From contig NZ_JAGPXX010000018.1 in assembly GCF_018070345.1 (NCBI RefSeq), positions 1 to 64,000 of the forward strand: a stretch of 64,000 bases of DNA. The letters run 5' to 3'. This DNA is from Streptomyces sp. F63 (GTDB taxonomy: Bacteria; Actinomycetota; Actinomycetes; Streptomycetales; Streptomycetaceae). Below, piece by piece: positions 26,068-34,674 of the stretch (positions are counted from its first letter, which is position 1; each line of letters starts with the position of its first letter). Made by a program: the position numbers and the translations under genes. The notes under the pieces are model-generated. The model had not been told where the DNA came from. It worked only from the letters and a program-made list of their open reading frames with translations, and did not search any database.

Positions 26068-27291
26068 TCAGGCGGACGCGATCAGCAGGGCGGCGTTCTG
26101 GCCGCCGAAACCGAAGGAGTTGGTCAGGGCCACCTCCACCCGCTCGTGCAGCGCGGCACCGTGCACGACGTCCACCTCCACCCGCGGGTCGACCTCGGTG
26201 GTGCCGGCCGAGGGCGGGATCACCCCGTCGCGCACCGTGAGCGCGGCGAACACCGCCTCGACGGAACCGGCCGCGCCCAGCGGATGCCCGGTGACGCCCT
26301 TGGTCGAGCTGACCCGGACATCCGTCCCGGCCACCCGCCGGATCACACCGGCCTCGATGACGTCGTTGAGCGGTGTGGAGGTGCCGTGGGCGTTGACGTA
26401 CCCGATGTCCCGGCCGGTCAGCCCGGCGTCCGCGAGGGCCGCCCGGACCGCCAGCTCGGCTCCCCTCCCCTCGGGATGGGGCGAGGTCACATGGTGCGCG
26501 TCCGCCGAGGCGCCGTACCCGATCACCCGCGCCACCGGTCGTACACCGCGGGCCCGGGCGTGCTCCTCGGACTCCAGGACGACCACACCGGCGCCCTCGC
26601 CCAGCACGAAGCCGTCCCGTCCGGCGTCGAACGGGCGGGAGGCGCTGTCCGGATCGTCCAGCCGCCGGGACAGCGCCCGCATCCGGGCGAACGCGGACAC
26701 GTACAGCGGGGTGGCGGGGGCCTCGGAGCCGCCCGCGACCACGATGTCGGCCAGTCCCGACCGGATGAGCTCCCGGCCGAGGCCGATCGCGCTCGCCCCG
26801 GCGGCGCACGCCGTGCACGGCGCCATGCAGGGCCCGTTGGCGCCGATGTCGATGGCCACCTGGCCCGCCGCCATGTTGAGCAATCCCATCGGCAGGGTCA
26901 TCGGGGAGACCTCCGACGGCCCCTCCTCGATCAGCACCCGGTGCTGCTCCTCCAGCGTCGCGGTGCCGCCGGCGCCGGAGCCGAGGATCACGGCCACCCG
27001 CGAACTGTCGTCCCAGGAGCCGGGAGTGAGACCCGCCCGCTCCAGTGCCTCGCGCGCCGCGGCGATGGCGAACTGCGTGTAGCGGTCCCACTGCCAGGCG
27101 TCGCGCACGCCCAGCCGGGCCGCGTCGAAGCCGGGCACCCGGCAGGCCATGGTGACCGGCAGGCCGTCCAGGCAGGCGTGGTGGGCCGCCGTCGGCTTGC
27201 CGGCGACCACGCGGTCCCAGCTCTCCTCGACTCCGGCACCCGCGGAGGTGACCAGCCCGGTCCCGGTGATGGCGGCGGCGAACCCGGTCAT
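26068..27291 (-). CDS. fabF: Beta-ketoacyl-ACP synthase II-type KS
   Basis: 407 residues; ATG at 27291 overlaps the ACP stop (ATGA). The catalytic triad is present: Cys in CMAPCTACAAGASAIGL, His in VNAHGTSTPLNDVIEAG and His in KGVTGHPLGAAGSVEAVF; the Gly-rich NSFGFGGQNAAL end is canonical. It condenses acyl-ACP or acyl-enzyme with malonyl-ACP. There is no chain-length-factor partner, so it resembles FAS-type or single-KS clusters rather than aromatic type II PKS. Confidence 0.95.
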   Translation of the reverse strand: MTGFAAAITGTGLVTSAGAGVEESWDRVVAGKPTAAHHACLDGLPVTMACRVPGFDAARLGVRDAWQWDRYTQFAIAAAREALERAGLTPGSWDDSSRVAVILGSGAGGTATLEEQHRVLIEEGPSEVSPMTLPMGLLNMAAGQVAIDIGANGPCMAPCTACAAGASAIGLGRELIRSGLADIVVAGGSEAPATPLYVSAFARMRALSRRLDDPDSASRPFDAGRDGFVLGEGAGVVVLESEEHARARGVRPVARVIGYGASADAHHVTSPHPEGRGAELAVRAALADAGLTGRDIGYVNAHGTSTPLNDVIEAGVIRRVAGTDVRVSSTKGVTGHPLGAAGSVEAVFAALTVRDGVIPPSAGTTEVDPRVEVDVVHGAALHERVEVALTNSFGFGGQNAALLIASA

Positions 27292-27530
27292 CGGACCGCG
27301 ACGCCCTTCCGCTCGGCGAGCGCGACGATGTCGGCCACCACGGAGATCTCCGACAGCTCCTCGTCGCTGATCACAATGCCCAGGCGCTTCTTCAGGGCGG
27401 TGGCCAGCTCGATCTGCGACAGCGAGTCGAGACCGAGATCGTCGAACGTGGCCTCGGGCACCACCTTCTCGGGGTCGAGACCGAAACGGGCGGCGAAGAC
27501 CTCGGCGACGGAGTCGTGCAGGGAGCTCAT
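27288..27530 (-). CDS. Acyl carrier protein
   Basis: 80 residues with the phosphopantetheine site DDLGLDSLSQIELATAL (Ser in DSL) and four-helix ACP length. The ribosome binding site AGGAGG is ideal, as expected for a highly expressed carrier. It lies between the KAS III and KAS II genes and is the probable substrate of the PPTase in the same operon. Confidence 0.95.
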   Translation of the reverse strand: MSSLHDSVAEVFAARFGLDPEKVVPEATFDDLGLDSLSQIELATALKKRLGIVISDEELSEISVVADIVALAERKGVAVR

Positions 27531-27651
27531 GGTGATTCCTCCTGGGACGGTGTTCGGGCATGACGGTGCCGTGCCGGTGGGACGGCATGACGGTGGAAGG
27601 TGGACGGTGCGAGGCGTGCCGGCGCGAGGCGCACCGGCGGACAGACGGAGA

Positions 27652-28671
27652 TCAGCCGACGGGTTCGGCGGGGATGCCGGGCCAGACGAGGACGGTCGAA
27701 CCCCAGGACAGCCCGGCCCCGAAGGCGGACAGCAGGACCCGCTGGCCCGCCCGGAGTTCGCCGCGCGCGGCGTAGTCGTTCAGCAGCAGCGGCACCGACG
27801 CCGACAGGGTGTTGCCCACCCGGTCGATGTTCACGGCGACCCGCTCCTCGGGCAGCTCAAGTTCCTCCGCGACCGCTTGCAGGATGCGGAGGTTGGCCTG
27901 ATGGCCGGCCAGCCAGTCGAGGTCGGCCACCGACCGGTCCGCGCGTTTGAGAACCGCCCGCGCCGACTGCGTCATCCGCTCGACGGCCTGCGTGTACAGC
28001 GGACGGCCCTCCATCCGCAGGTACCAGTCCGCCGCCGGCACCGCGCCGTGCCCGGGACCGCCGTCCGCGGAGCGCTGCCGCGCGCCTCCCGCCGGGATGG
28101 CCAGCAGGTCCGCCAGCGCGCCGTCGCTCCCGAGATCGAACGGGCCCAGCGCGCCGGGCTCGTCCGGCTCGCCGCGGCGGAGCACCACCGCCCCGGCACC
28201 GTCACCGAAGATCGGCGCGGTGGCCCGGTCCTCCGGGTTCACCAGCGTGGTGAAGGCCTCTGCCCCGATGAACAGCACCCGGTCGGCGGTGCCGGAACCG
28301 ATCAGTCCGGCCGCGGTGGCGAGCCCGTACAGGAAGCCGCTGCAGGCCGAGGTCAGATCGAAGGCGGCCACGGTGCCGAGCCCCAGCCGGAACGCGACCT
28401 CGGGCGCCACCGCCGGGCACAGCCGCTCGGGCGAGGTGGTCGCCACCACCACCGCGTCCACGCCGCCCGTCCCGGCCGAGCGCAGCGCCCGGCGGCCGGC
28501 CTCCACGGCCAGGGCTCCGGTCGACAGGCCGCCGGAGACGACCCGGCGCTCCCGGATGCCGGTCCTGGTGCGGATCCACTCGTCCGTGGTGTCCAGCGTG
28601 CGTGACAGGTCGTCGTTCGTGACCCTCCTGGGCGGGAGGAAACCCCCGATGCCCGTGACCACTGCCGTCAT
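27652..28671 (-). CDS. fabH: Beta-ketoacyl-ACP synthase III (FabH-like)
   Basis: 339 residues from the ATG at 28671 with AGGAGGGTGGG upstream. It has the KAS III triad: Cys in DLTSACSGFLYGLATA, His in DWLAGHQANLRILQAV and Asn in NIDRVGNTLSASVPLLL; the TDEWIRTRTGIRERR start is also typical. It primes synthesis by condensing an acyl-CoA starter with malonyl-ACP. It is the first gene of the minus-strand operon, transcribed away from the GlcD oxidase gene; a large palindrome lies between their starts. Confidence 0.95.
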   Translation of the reverse strand: MTAVVTGIGGFLPPRRVTNDDLSRTLDTTDEWIRTRTGIRERRVVSGGLSTGALAVEAGRRALRSAGTGGVDAVVVATTSPERLCPAVAPEVAFRLGLGTVAAFDLTSACSGFLYGLATAAGLIGSGTADRVLFIGAEAFTTLVNPEDRATAPIFGDGAGAVVLRRGEPDEPGALGPFDLGSDGALADLLAIPAGGARQRSADGGPGHGAVPAADWYLRMEGRPLYTQAVERMTQSARAVLKRADRSVADLDWLAGHQANLRILQAVAEELELPEERVAVNIDRVGNTLSASVPLLLNDYAARGELRAGQRVLLSAFGAGLSWGSTVLVWPGIPAEPVG

Positions 28672-28748
28672 CAACCCACCCTCCTGATGGCCGCCGCCGG
28701 CGGCCCGGCCTCGGCTGCTTTCAGGCTTCCCGATGGCCCGGCGGCCGG

Positions 28749-28798
28749 GCAATTGGCCCTTGGTACAGGCCACTTGACGTGTACAAAGGGCCAATTGC
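28749..28798. promoter_or_regulatory. 18-bp-arm palindrome between divergent biosynthetic genes
   Basis: Arm 28749-28766 pairs with 28781-28798 at 17 of 18 positions around a 14-nt centre. Each arm contains TGGCCCTTKGTACA, so it looks like two inverted binding sites for a dimeric regulator. The element lies ~78 nt upstream of the KAS III start and ~33 nt upstream of the oxidase start, well placed to control both directions. No regulator gene is adjacent. Confidence 0.6.
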
Positions 28799-28830
28799 CG
28801 CCTCTGGCGCCCGGTGCGAACCTCCCGGGG

Positions 28831-30243
28831 ATGAGGACGACATCTTCAGATCTCGCTTCGGATCCCGCTTTGGATCCCGCTTCGGATCTCGCGAAGCTCC
28901 TCCCGGACGGACGGGTGATCGGCGACCCGGCCCGGCTGGCGTCCTTCGCCCATGACGAGGCGGCGGGCGCGCCCTGGTCCCTTCCGGCGGCCGTGGTGCG
29001 GCCCCGCGACACCGCGGAGGTCGTGTCCGTCGTGCGGTACTGCGCCGAGCGGGGCGTCCCGGTGGTCGCCCGCGGCGCCGGCACCGGGCTGTCCGGCGGC
29101 GCCAACGCGGTGGACGGCTGCGTGGTTGTCTCCTTCGCCGCGATGAACCGCATTCTCCGCATCGACCCCGACGAGCGGCTGGCCGTGGTCCAGCCGGGCG
29201 TCGTCAACGACGACCTCCGCGCCGCCTGCGCCGCCGAGGGCCTGTGGTACCCGCCCGACCCGGCGAGCGCCCCGTGGTCCACCCTCGGCGGGAACGTCGC
29301 CACCAACGCGGGCGGCCTGTGCTGCGTGAAGTACGGCGTGACCCGCGACTACGTGCTCGGTCTGGAGGTGGTGACCGGCCACGGCCGGGCGGTCCGCCTC
29401 GGCCGCCGCACCGCCAAGAGCTCCGCCGGGTTCGAACTGGCCGGTCTGCTGGTCGGTTCGGAGGGCACCCTCGGCCTGGTCACGGAGGTGACGCTCAGGC
29501 TCCGCGGCGAGCGCGCCCCGGAGCACACCGTCGTCGGCTCCTTCGCCGACCTGCCCGGAGCGGGCCGCGCCGTGGCCCGGGTGGTGGCGTCCGGTGTGGT
29601 TCCGAGCGCCCTCGAACTCGTCGACCGCTACTGCCTGCGCGCCGTGGACGAATGGAAGAACATGGGACTCACCGACGGCGGCAACGTCCTGCTGCTGGCC
29701 CGCTGCGACGCCCCCGGTGCCGCCGGCGAGCAGGAGGCCGCCACCGTGCTGGCCTGCTTCGAGGCGGCCGGCGCCACCTGGAGCGCGCGCTCCCGCGACC
29801 AGGCCGAGGGCGACGCCCTGTTCGCCGCCCGCCGGCTGGTCTACCCGGCGCTGGAACGGCTGGGCCTGGTTCTGAGCGAGGACATCTGCGTGCCCCGCAC
29901 CCTCGTGCCCGAGATGCTCGCCCACCTGGAGCGCACCGCCGGACGGCACGGCGTGCGCATCGCCGGACTCGCCCACGCCGGGGACGGCAATCTGCACCCC
30001 ATGCTCGTCGTGCCGCGCGGGGACGAGAAGGAACTGGCCAGGGGCCGGGAGGTGTTCGAGGAGATCGTGGACCAGGCGATCGCGCTGGGCGGTACGGTCA
30101 CCGGCGAGCACGGGGTGGGACTGCTGAAGATGCGCGGCCTGGCCAGGGAATTCAGCCCGGCCGTGCTCGACCTCCACCGCGGCATCAAGCAGGTGTGGGA
30201 CCCGGCGGGCATCCTCAACCCGGGCAAGGTCTTCACCGCTTGA
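28831..30243 (+). CDS. FAD-linked 2-hydroxyacid oxidase/dehydrogenase (GlcD type)
   Basis: 470 residues from the ATG at 28831. N-terminal FAD_binding_4 (PMCH/VAO fold): VVARGAGTGLSGGANAVDGC and PWSTLGGNVATNAGGLCCVKYGVT; C-terminal FAD-oxidase C domain with GLAHAGDGNLHPMLVV and GEHGVGLLKMRG. The family oxidises D-lactate, glycolate or other 2-hydroxy acids to 2-oxo acids. Next to an aminotransferase operon, it could supply the 2-oxo acid to be aminated. Residues 4-22 are encoded by GGATCYCGCT-like repeats and are probably disordered. Confidence 0.9.
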   Translation: MRTTSSDLASDPALDPASDLAKLLPDGRVIGDPARLASFAHDEAAGAPWSLPAAVVRPRDTAEVVSVVRYCAERGVPVVARGAGTGLSGGANAVDGCVVVSFAAMNRILRIDPDERLAVVQPGVVNDDLRAACAAEGLWYPPDPASAPWSTLGGNVATNAGGLCCVKYGVTRDYVLGLEVVTGHGRAVRLGRRTAKSSAGFELAGLLVGSEGTLGLVTEVTLRLRGERAPEHTVVGSFADLPGAGRAVARVVASGVVPSALELVDRYCLRAVDEWKNMGLTDGGNVLLLARCDAPGAAGEQEAATVLACFEAAGATWSARSRDQAEGDALFAARRLVYPALERLGLVLSEDICVPRTLVPEMLAHLERTAGRHGVRIAGLAHAGDGNLHPMLVVPRGDEKELARGREVFEEIVDQAIALGGTVTGEHGVGLLKMRGLAREFSPAVLDLHRGIKQVWDPAGILNPGKVFTA

Positions 30244-30785
30244 ACGGCCGGGCAGACGGTCCCGGAACCGGGGTCGGGGCCCGGCGGTGCGGCGCGGCCG
30301 GTGCTCCGACTCCGGTGTCCCGGGCGCCCCGGGACTCAGCGCTGGTAGAGGCCGTACAGACGGAGCGACACCCCTGGACACGGGCTTCCGGCTGCGTCTT
30401 CACGTCACCGCGCGCCCGCGGATCGTCCGGGTTGAGGTCACCGACACCCGGACCGAGCGGTTGCCGTCCCGCGCGGCCTCGGTCTCGTGGTGCCACTGCT
30501 CAAGCCGGGACTGGAGTCCGGGGGGGACCGGCAAAAGGGTGTCACCTGCTCGGTACTCGTGGTCTCGTGGATGGCCGGTGATCACGGGTCCAGTTACCAC
30601 TGGCGTAGAGCAGGGCAGGCAGGGACATGTGCGGAGAGGTAGGCGAGGCGGGTTGTGTCCTGGCACCGTTCCGATACCACCCAGCGCCTTCGTGAGGGGC
30701 CGGCAGTCGGGGGTCCGCGTTCAGGGCCACCGCCTCGGTCAACTCCCGTGCCGGCCTGCGACTCCCGCCGCAGGCCGGTATGGGG
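30244..30785. other. 540-bp gene-free boundary between cluster and toxin module
   Basis: No credible gene is seen. G+C falls toward 30540-30660, and the frames are short and broken, possibly remnants left by insertion of the Rhs tip. The immunity gene's terminator (30751-30778) is at the right edge. Confidence 0.4.
30751..30778 (-). terminator. Terminator after the immunity gene
   Basis: A perfect 10-bp stem, ccggcctgcg with cgcaggccgg, surrounds an 8-nt loop and begins 8 nt past the immunity gene stop. Confidence 0.7.
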
Positions 30786-31211
30786 CTATCGGTCGGTGAC
30801 TCCGGGAACATCGACCTCGTAGTCCTTCAGCATCCGGACCGTGCGTTCCCACGTCTTCTTCCCCATGTAGGGAAAGGCCTTCTGGAAGGGGACATCCTCG
30901 CCCAGCAGGGCCTCGATGACCTGGAAGTAGACTGCCTCCTTCAGAGTTCCGCTCTTACTGGTCATCAGTTGTTCCGTGAAGTCGAAGCAGCGCTGTAGAA
31001 GTTCCAGGTCCGGCGAGTCGGATCTCAGTTCAGGAATGATGATCGGTTCCATGAGCGCGTCGGTCAGAATGTCGTATACATCTGTCCAGGTGTCCTCGAC
31101 CCTGACCGCTTCGGGAGCAGGCATTCCGTATTTGTCGGCGAAGTACTCCGCCGTCTCCGGAATTATGTCGAGCAGCAGGCGAGGGAATTCCTCTTCGCTG
31201 ATCTCACTCAT
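30786..31211 (-). CDS. Putative immunity protein for the Rhs toxin tip
   Basis: 141 residues, acidic and helical, with moderate G+C (clearly below its surroundings). It reads MSEISEEEFPRLLLDIIPET, then FADKYGMPAPEAVRVEDTWTD and YFQVIEALLGEDVPFQKAF. The composition and position directly after an Rhs C-terminal region match the toxin-immunity layout of polymorphic toxin loci, where the immunity gene follows the tip; I know small helical families of this type but cannot name this one with certainty. Its transcript ends at the hairpin at 30751. Role inferred from context. Confidence 0.65.
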   Translation of the reverse strand: MSEISEEEFPRLLLDIIPETAEYFADKYGMPAPEAVRVEDTWTDVYDILTDALMEPIIIPELRSDSPDLELLQRCFDFTEQLMTSKSGTLKEAVYFQVIEALLGEDVPFQKAFPYMGKKTWERTVRMLKDYEVDVPGVTDR

Positions 31212-31296
31212 GGTGGGTTCAGCTCACTTCGGTATTGTGGTCCGGATTTGACGGCGGCCTGCCGCACACATCGGTGCACGGCAGGCCGGAGGATTG

Positions 31297-31854
31297 TCAG
31301 GCGCACCCAGGGCCGTTGGGGTCGCAGACGCCGCTCCCGTTCTGTTCCCTGAAGTAGGGATCCTGGCCGCCGCTGAGGCCGAACGGGTCGAAGACGTCCT
31401 TGAACAGCTCCCACGCACCTCGCTTCACGCCGTACTCCTGAGTATAGCTCGGCGCCTGAGCCACTGACACGGCTCCCCCTGCGATGCCGAAAGCCCTGGC
31501 GAAGCCGCGCACGCGAGTGGGCTGACCGACCGGCTGTGGCCCCTTGTGCTGGACCGGCTCGAACTTCTGGCCCGTGAGATGCTTCATGGCGGACGCCTTC
31601 ATGATGTCGTCGAAGTTCTTCTTGATGTGAGCCTTCCTGGCCGGTTCAGCTGACAGTGCCTTCTCTACCTTTCCTGTTACGTCACGGGAGTTCACGGCTG
31701 CCCAGAGTTCTGCGGCTTCAGCCTTCGCGATCTTGAGATCCGTGTCGGACAACAGGTTCGTCATTCCCTTGCCGGTCTCGCGGGCCTTCCTGTCTTTCTC
31801 CAATATGTTGGACAGGTTCCGAAGAGCCCCCCCCAGCCCTTCTGTAGGTGCCAT
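31297..31854 (-). pseudogene. Out-of-frame end of the Rhs C-terminal toxin
   Basis: The 185-residue frame starts MAPTEGLGGALRNLSNILEK. Its DNA overlaps the end of the Rhs frame at the G8 tract (plus-strand C run 31827-31834). Adding one G would join ...EWHLQKGWGG of the Rhs frame to ALRNLSNILEKDRKARETGK here, giving one continuous toxin of natural composition ending at 31297. So this is probably not an independent gene but the distal half of the toxin: helical, Lys-rich, followed by PFGLSGGQDPYFREQNGSG and two late Cys. Frameshift, phase variation or sequencing error cannot be told apart here. Confidence 0.65.
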
Positions 31855-33770
31855 TCGTCCTTGTTGGGCAGGCGCTCGCCTTTGTTGAACTCGTAGATGA
31901 TGGCCGTCGCTGCCTTGCCGTCGCCCACGACCGATTTCGCCGCCGGCTTGGAGTAGATGTTCATCAGGCCCTTGCGCAAATCGGTATTGCTGACAGTCGG
32001 AGCAGTGGCGCGAGGCCTGGTCAGTCCCGGGTTCCTGTTCGGGATCTTGAGTGCGTTCTTGACCAGTTCGAGGATCTTGCTGATGACACGGCCCAGGCGG
32101 AAGAACTCACCGTTCGGGTCGGAGTACACCAGCGGGTTGTTGTTCCCGTAGGTGTAGCCGTGCATCTGCTGCACGTCGGAGAGGTCTGTCACCGGGTCGA
32201 CGGAGATGAACCGGCCCGTCGCCGGGTCGTACTCGCGTGCGCCGAGGTGGGTGAGTCCGGTGTCCCTGGTGTCGTTGGTGCCGCCGACGAAGCCCTTGGA
32301 GCCGGGCCAGGAGGCGGGTGCCTGACCACGGATGCCGCCGAAGGGCAGCACCCGCCGCTGGTTCAGGGCCAGGTCGCCTGCGGCGACGGCCAGCAGTCCG
32401 GTGCCGTGGTGGTCGCCGATCGTGAACCAGAAGGAGCCGTCGTCGTTGCGGATGGCCCGGTTGCCGTCGCCGAGGTCGAAGTAACGGGTGGCCTTCGCCT
32501 TGGCGGCTCCCTTGTCCAGGGTGACCTCGGTGTGTCCCAGGTACAGAGTGGTCCGGGACCCGGTGCGGGTGATCAGCCGTTCGCCGTCGGCGCCGTAGAG
32601 GTACTCCGTGACCTTGCTGCCTTCGGTGACCTTGGCGAGGTGGCCCTCCGCGTCCCAGTCGAGCACTTGGTCGCCGCGATGCGTGGTGTTGCCCGTCGCG
32701 TCGTAGTCGTACGCGGTGCGGGCCGTGCCGCCGGGGTCATCGGTTGTGACGGAGGTCAGGGTATGGGCTTGAGGTGTGCCGGGCTCCGGGTAGCTATAGG
32801 TGCGCCGGGTGTCCTTCGCGCTGTCCCCTCCGGTGTCGTGGAGGGTTTCGGTGAGCCGGTTGCCGACCTTGTCGTAGGTGTACGAGTGCCAGTACGGGGC
32901 CGGTCCCGCGACGACACCGCCGGAGGGGGCCGCGACGCAGGTCTTGTCGGCCTGCGTCCAGGCCTTGGTCAGTCGGCGCAGGTGGTCGTAGGCGAAGCAC
33001 TGGTTGTCGGTGCCGGTGCGGGACACGTCCGCGACGGACAGGACATTGCCGGCCTGGTCGTAGGTGTAGCTGAGGTTTTGGTCGACGCCGTTCTGTTCTT
33101 CCCGGTCGACACGGCGCGTGGCCAGCCGCTGGGTGCCCCATTCATGAGTGTTTTTGGTCTCGACCGTGCGGCCGAGCTGGTCGTACGCGGTCGTCCAGAC
33201 GTTGCCGGCCGGGTCGGTCACCTTGGACAGCAGGCCGGACGGTGTGTACGCGTAGGTGGTGCTGTCGTAGGGGGCGTCCGCCCTGCGCTCGTGGTGCTTC
33301 CGTACCTCGGTGGTGTTGCCGCGAACGTCGGTGAGGGTCGTGGTGGCGGTCTCGCCGACCGGTGGGATCACCGTGGTGCGGTCGCCGCTGTGGTGGGTCG
33401 TGGTGGTGCTGAGGACGGTGCCGCCGTCGCCGTTGCCGGCGATCTGCCGCACCCGCACCGGGCGTGCCAGACCGTCGTAGGTGGTGTGGATCTGGGATTC
33501 CACGGCCAGTGCGTCGACGGGCTTGAACAGCTCCGTGGCCGGAGGGCCCTCGGCGTAGTAGGTGTCGAAGGTCTTGGCCGGCAGACCGCGTTCGTCGTAG
33601 AAGACGTCTGAGATCAGCCGGCCGCCGTCCGGCCCCGGTGCCTGGGACTGGCGCTCCCGCAGAAAGCCGTCGTAGATCTTGTACGAGGTGATCTGGCCAC
33701 CGTTGTTGTCCAGGAGTCTCGTGGCGACGGTGAACCGCTCCGGGATCGAATCTTGAGTGGGTTCTTGACC
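31761..33770 (-). pseudogene. 5'-truncated Rhs/YD-repeat toxin remnant (orphan tip)
   Basis: About 660 residues of Rhs sequence without signal peptide, N-terminal domain or start codon: homology-like sequence begins near IPERFTVATRLLDNNGGQ and the frame upstream is low-complexity. YD repeats are clear (TYAYTPSGLLSKVTDPAGN, YDQLGRTVETKN, LSYTYDQAGNVLS, YLYGADGERLI). The cage-closing Rhs end is THLGAREYDPATGRFISVDP, then MHGYTYGNNNPLVYSDPNGE, followed by a variable tip (EFFRLGRVISKILELVKNAL ...). Rhs proteins are toxin-delivery cages whose variable tip is released into rival cells. This copy looks like a displaced tip fragment that could recombine with a full-length rhs gene elsewhere; the tip frame is also broken at a G8 tract. 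Confidence 0.85.
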
Positions 33771-33819
33771 GGTTCGGCCGCCCAGAGGGCGCCGCCGGAG
33801 CCGGAGGCGGCGCCCGCCC

Positions 33820-33849
33820 CCGGCGCACCGCACCGCGGCGGTGCGCCGG
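33820..33849 (-). terminator. Hairpin after the SDR gene
   Basis: A perfect 12-bp stem (33820-33831 with 33838-33849) with a 6-nt loop lies 45 nt past the SDR stop at 33895. A second shorter stem (about 33855-33885) lies closer. It also marks the junction where the Rhs fragment ends. Confidence 0.65.
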
Positions 33850-33894
33850 GCACGGCCCCTGCCGACTGGACCGGGCGGCAGGGCCCGCACCGGC

Positions 33895-34674
33895 TCAGCC
33901 GCCGGCGGCCTCGCCCGGACCCGGGACGTTGCGGAAGCGGAACGGCTCCGGCTCCCGGCCGGGCTGGATGAACCAGCACTCCCCGGTGGCGTCGCCGGTG
34001 ACGATGCGCAGCACCGTCTCGGCCACCACCTCCGCCGGGATGATCGGCAGCTTCTGCTCGGAGAGCATGGCGCGGATCGGGTCGATGATCCGCGACTCGG
34101 CGAAGCCCGGGCAGATCGCGTTGAAGCGGACGCCCTCCGGCGCCAGGGCCGGGCCCAGCGAGCGGGCCAGGCCCACCACGGCGTGCTTGTTGGCCGCGTA
34201 GAGCGGGTCGAACGGCACCGCCGTCAGGCCCGCCAGGGAGGCCGTCGCCACGATCGAGCCGCCGCCGCGTGCCTTCAGCGCCGGCAGCACCGCATGGGCG
34301 CCGTAGACGACGCCGTCGAGGTTGGCGCCCATCGCCCGGCGGTACCGGGCCGGGTCGAAGTCGTCGCCGATGCCGCAGCCCGTCGCCACGCCCGCATTGA
34401 GGAAGGCGATGTCGACGCCGCCGCAGCGCTCCACGGCGAAGTCCACGAGTGCGCGGTTGGCGTCCAGGTCCGAGACGTCGCAGGCCCGGAAGTGGCCGCC
34501 GGTGCGCTCGGCCACCTCCCGTCCGCCCGCCGCGTCCAGGTCGGCGACGACCACCTCGGCACCGGCCCCGGAGAGTGTCAGCGCGGTGGCCCGGCCCAGG
34601 CCGGACGCGCCACCCGTGACCAGCGCGACCTTGCCGGCCAGCGGCTGTGCCGCCGCCGCGCCCGCGGCGCTCAC
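33895..34674 (-). CDS. Short-chain dehydrogenase/reductase
   Basis: 259 residues from a GTG at 34674 overlapping the upstream MDR stop by 4 bp. NAD(P) motif VTGGASGLGRATAL with an acidic residue after strand 2 (VVVADLDAAGG) suggests NAD preference. NAG motif is FLNAGVATG; catalytic Ser TASLAGL; YxxxK reads YAANKHAVVG. The substrate is unknown. Coupling to the MDR gene implies a two-step oxidation/reduction in one pathway. Confidence 0.9.
   Translation of the reverse strand: MSAAGAAAAQPLAGKVALVTGGASGLGRATALTLSGAGAEVVVADLDAAGGREVAERTGGHFRACDVSDLDANRALVDFAVERCGGVDIAFLNAGVATGCGIGDDFDPARYRRAMGANLDGVVYGAHAVLPALKARGGGSIVATASLAGLTAVPFDPLYAANKHAVVGLARSLGPALAPEGVRFNAICPGFAESRIIDPIRAMLSEQKLPIIPAEVVAETVLRIVTGDATGECWFIQPGREPEPFRFRNVPGPGEAAGG

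Noticed and set aside
30287..30799. Transposase remnant at the Rhs boundary
   Set aside because: No recognisable transposase motif or terminal inverted repeats.
31297..31854. Independent second toxin gene
   Set aside because: Its start lies in the Rhs tip and one added G fuses it in frame, so it is more likely the tip's distal part.
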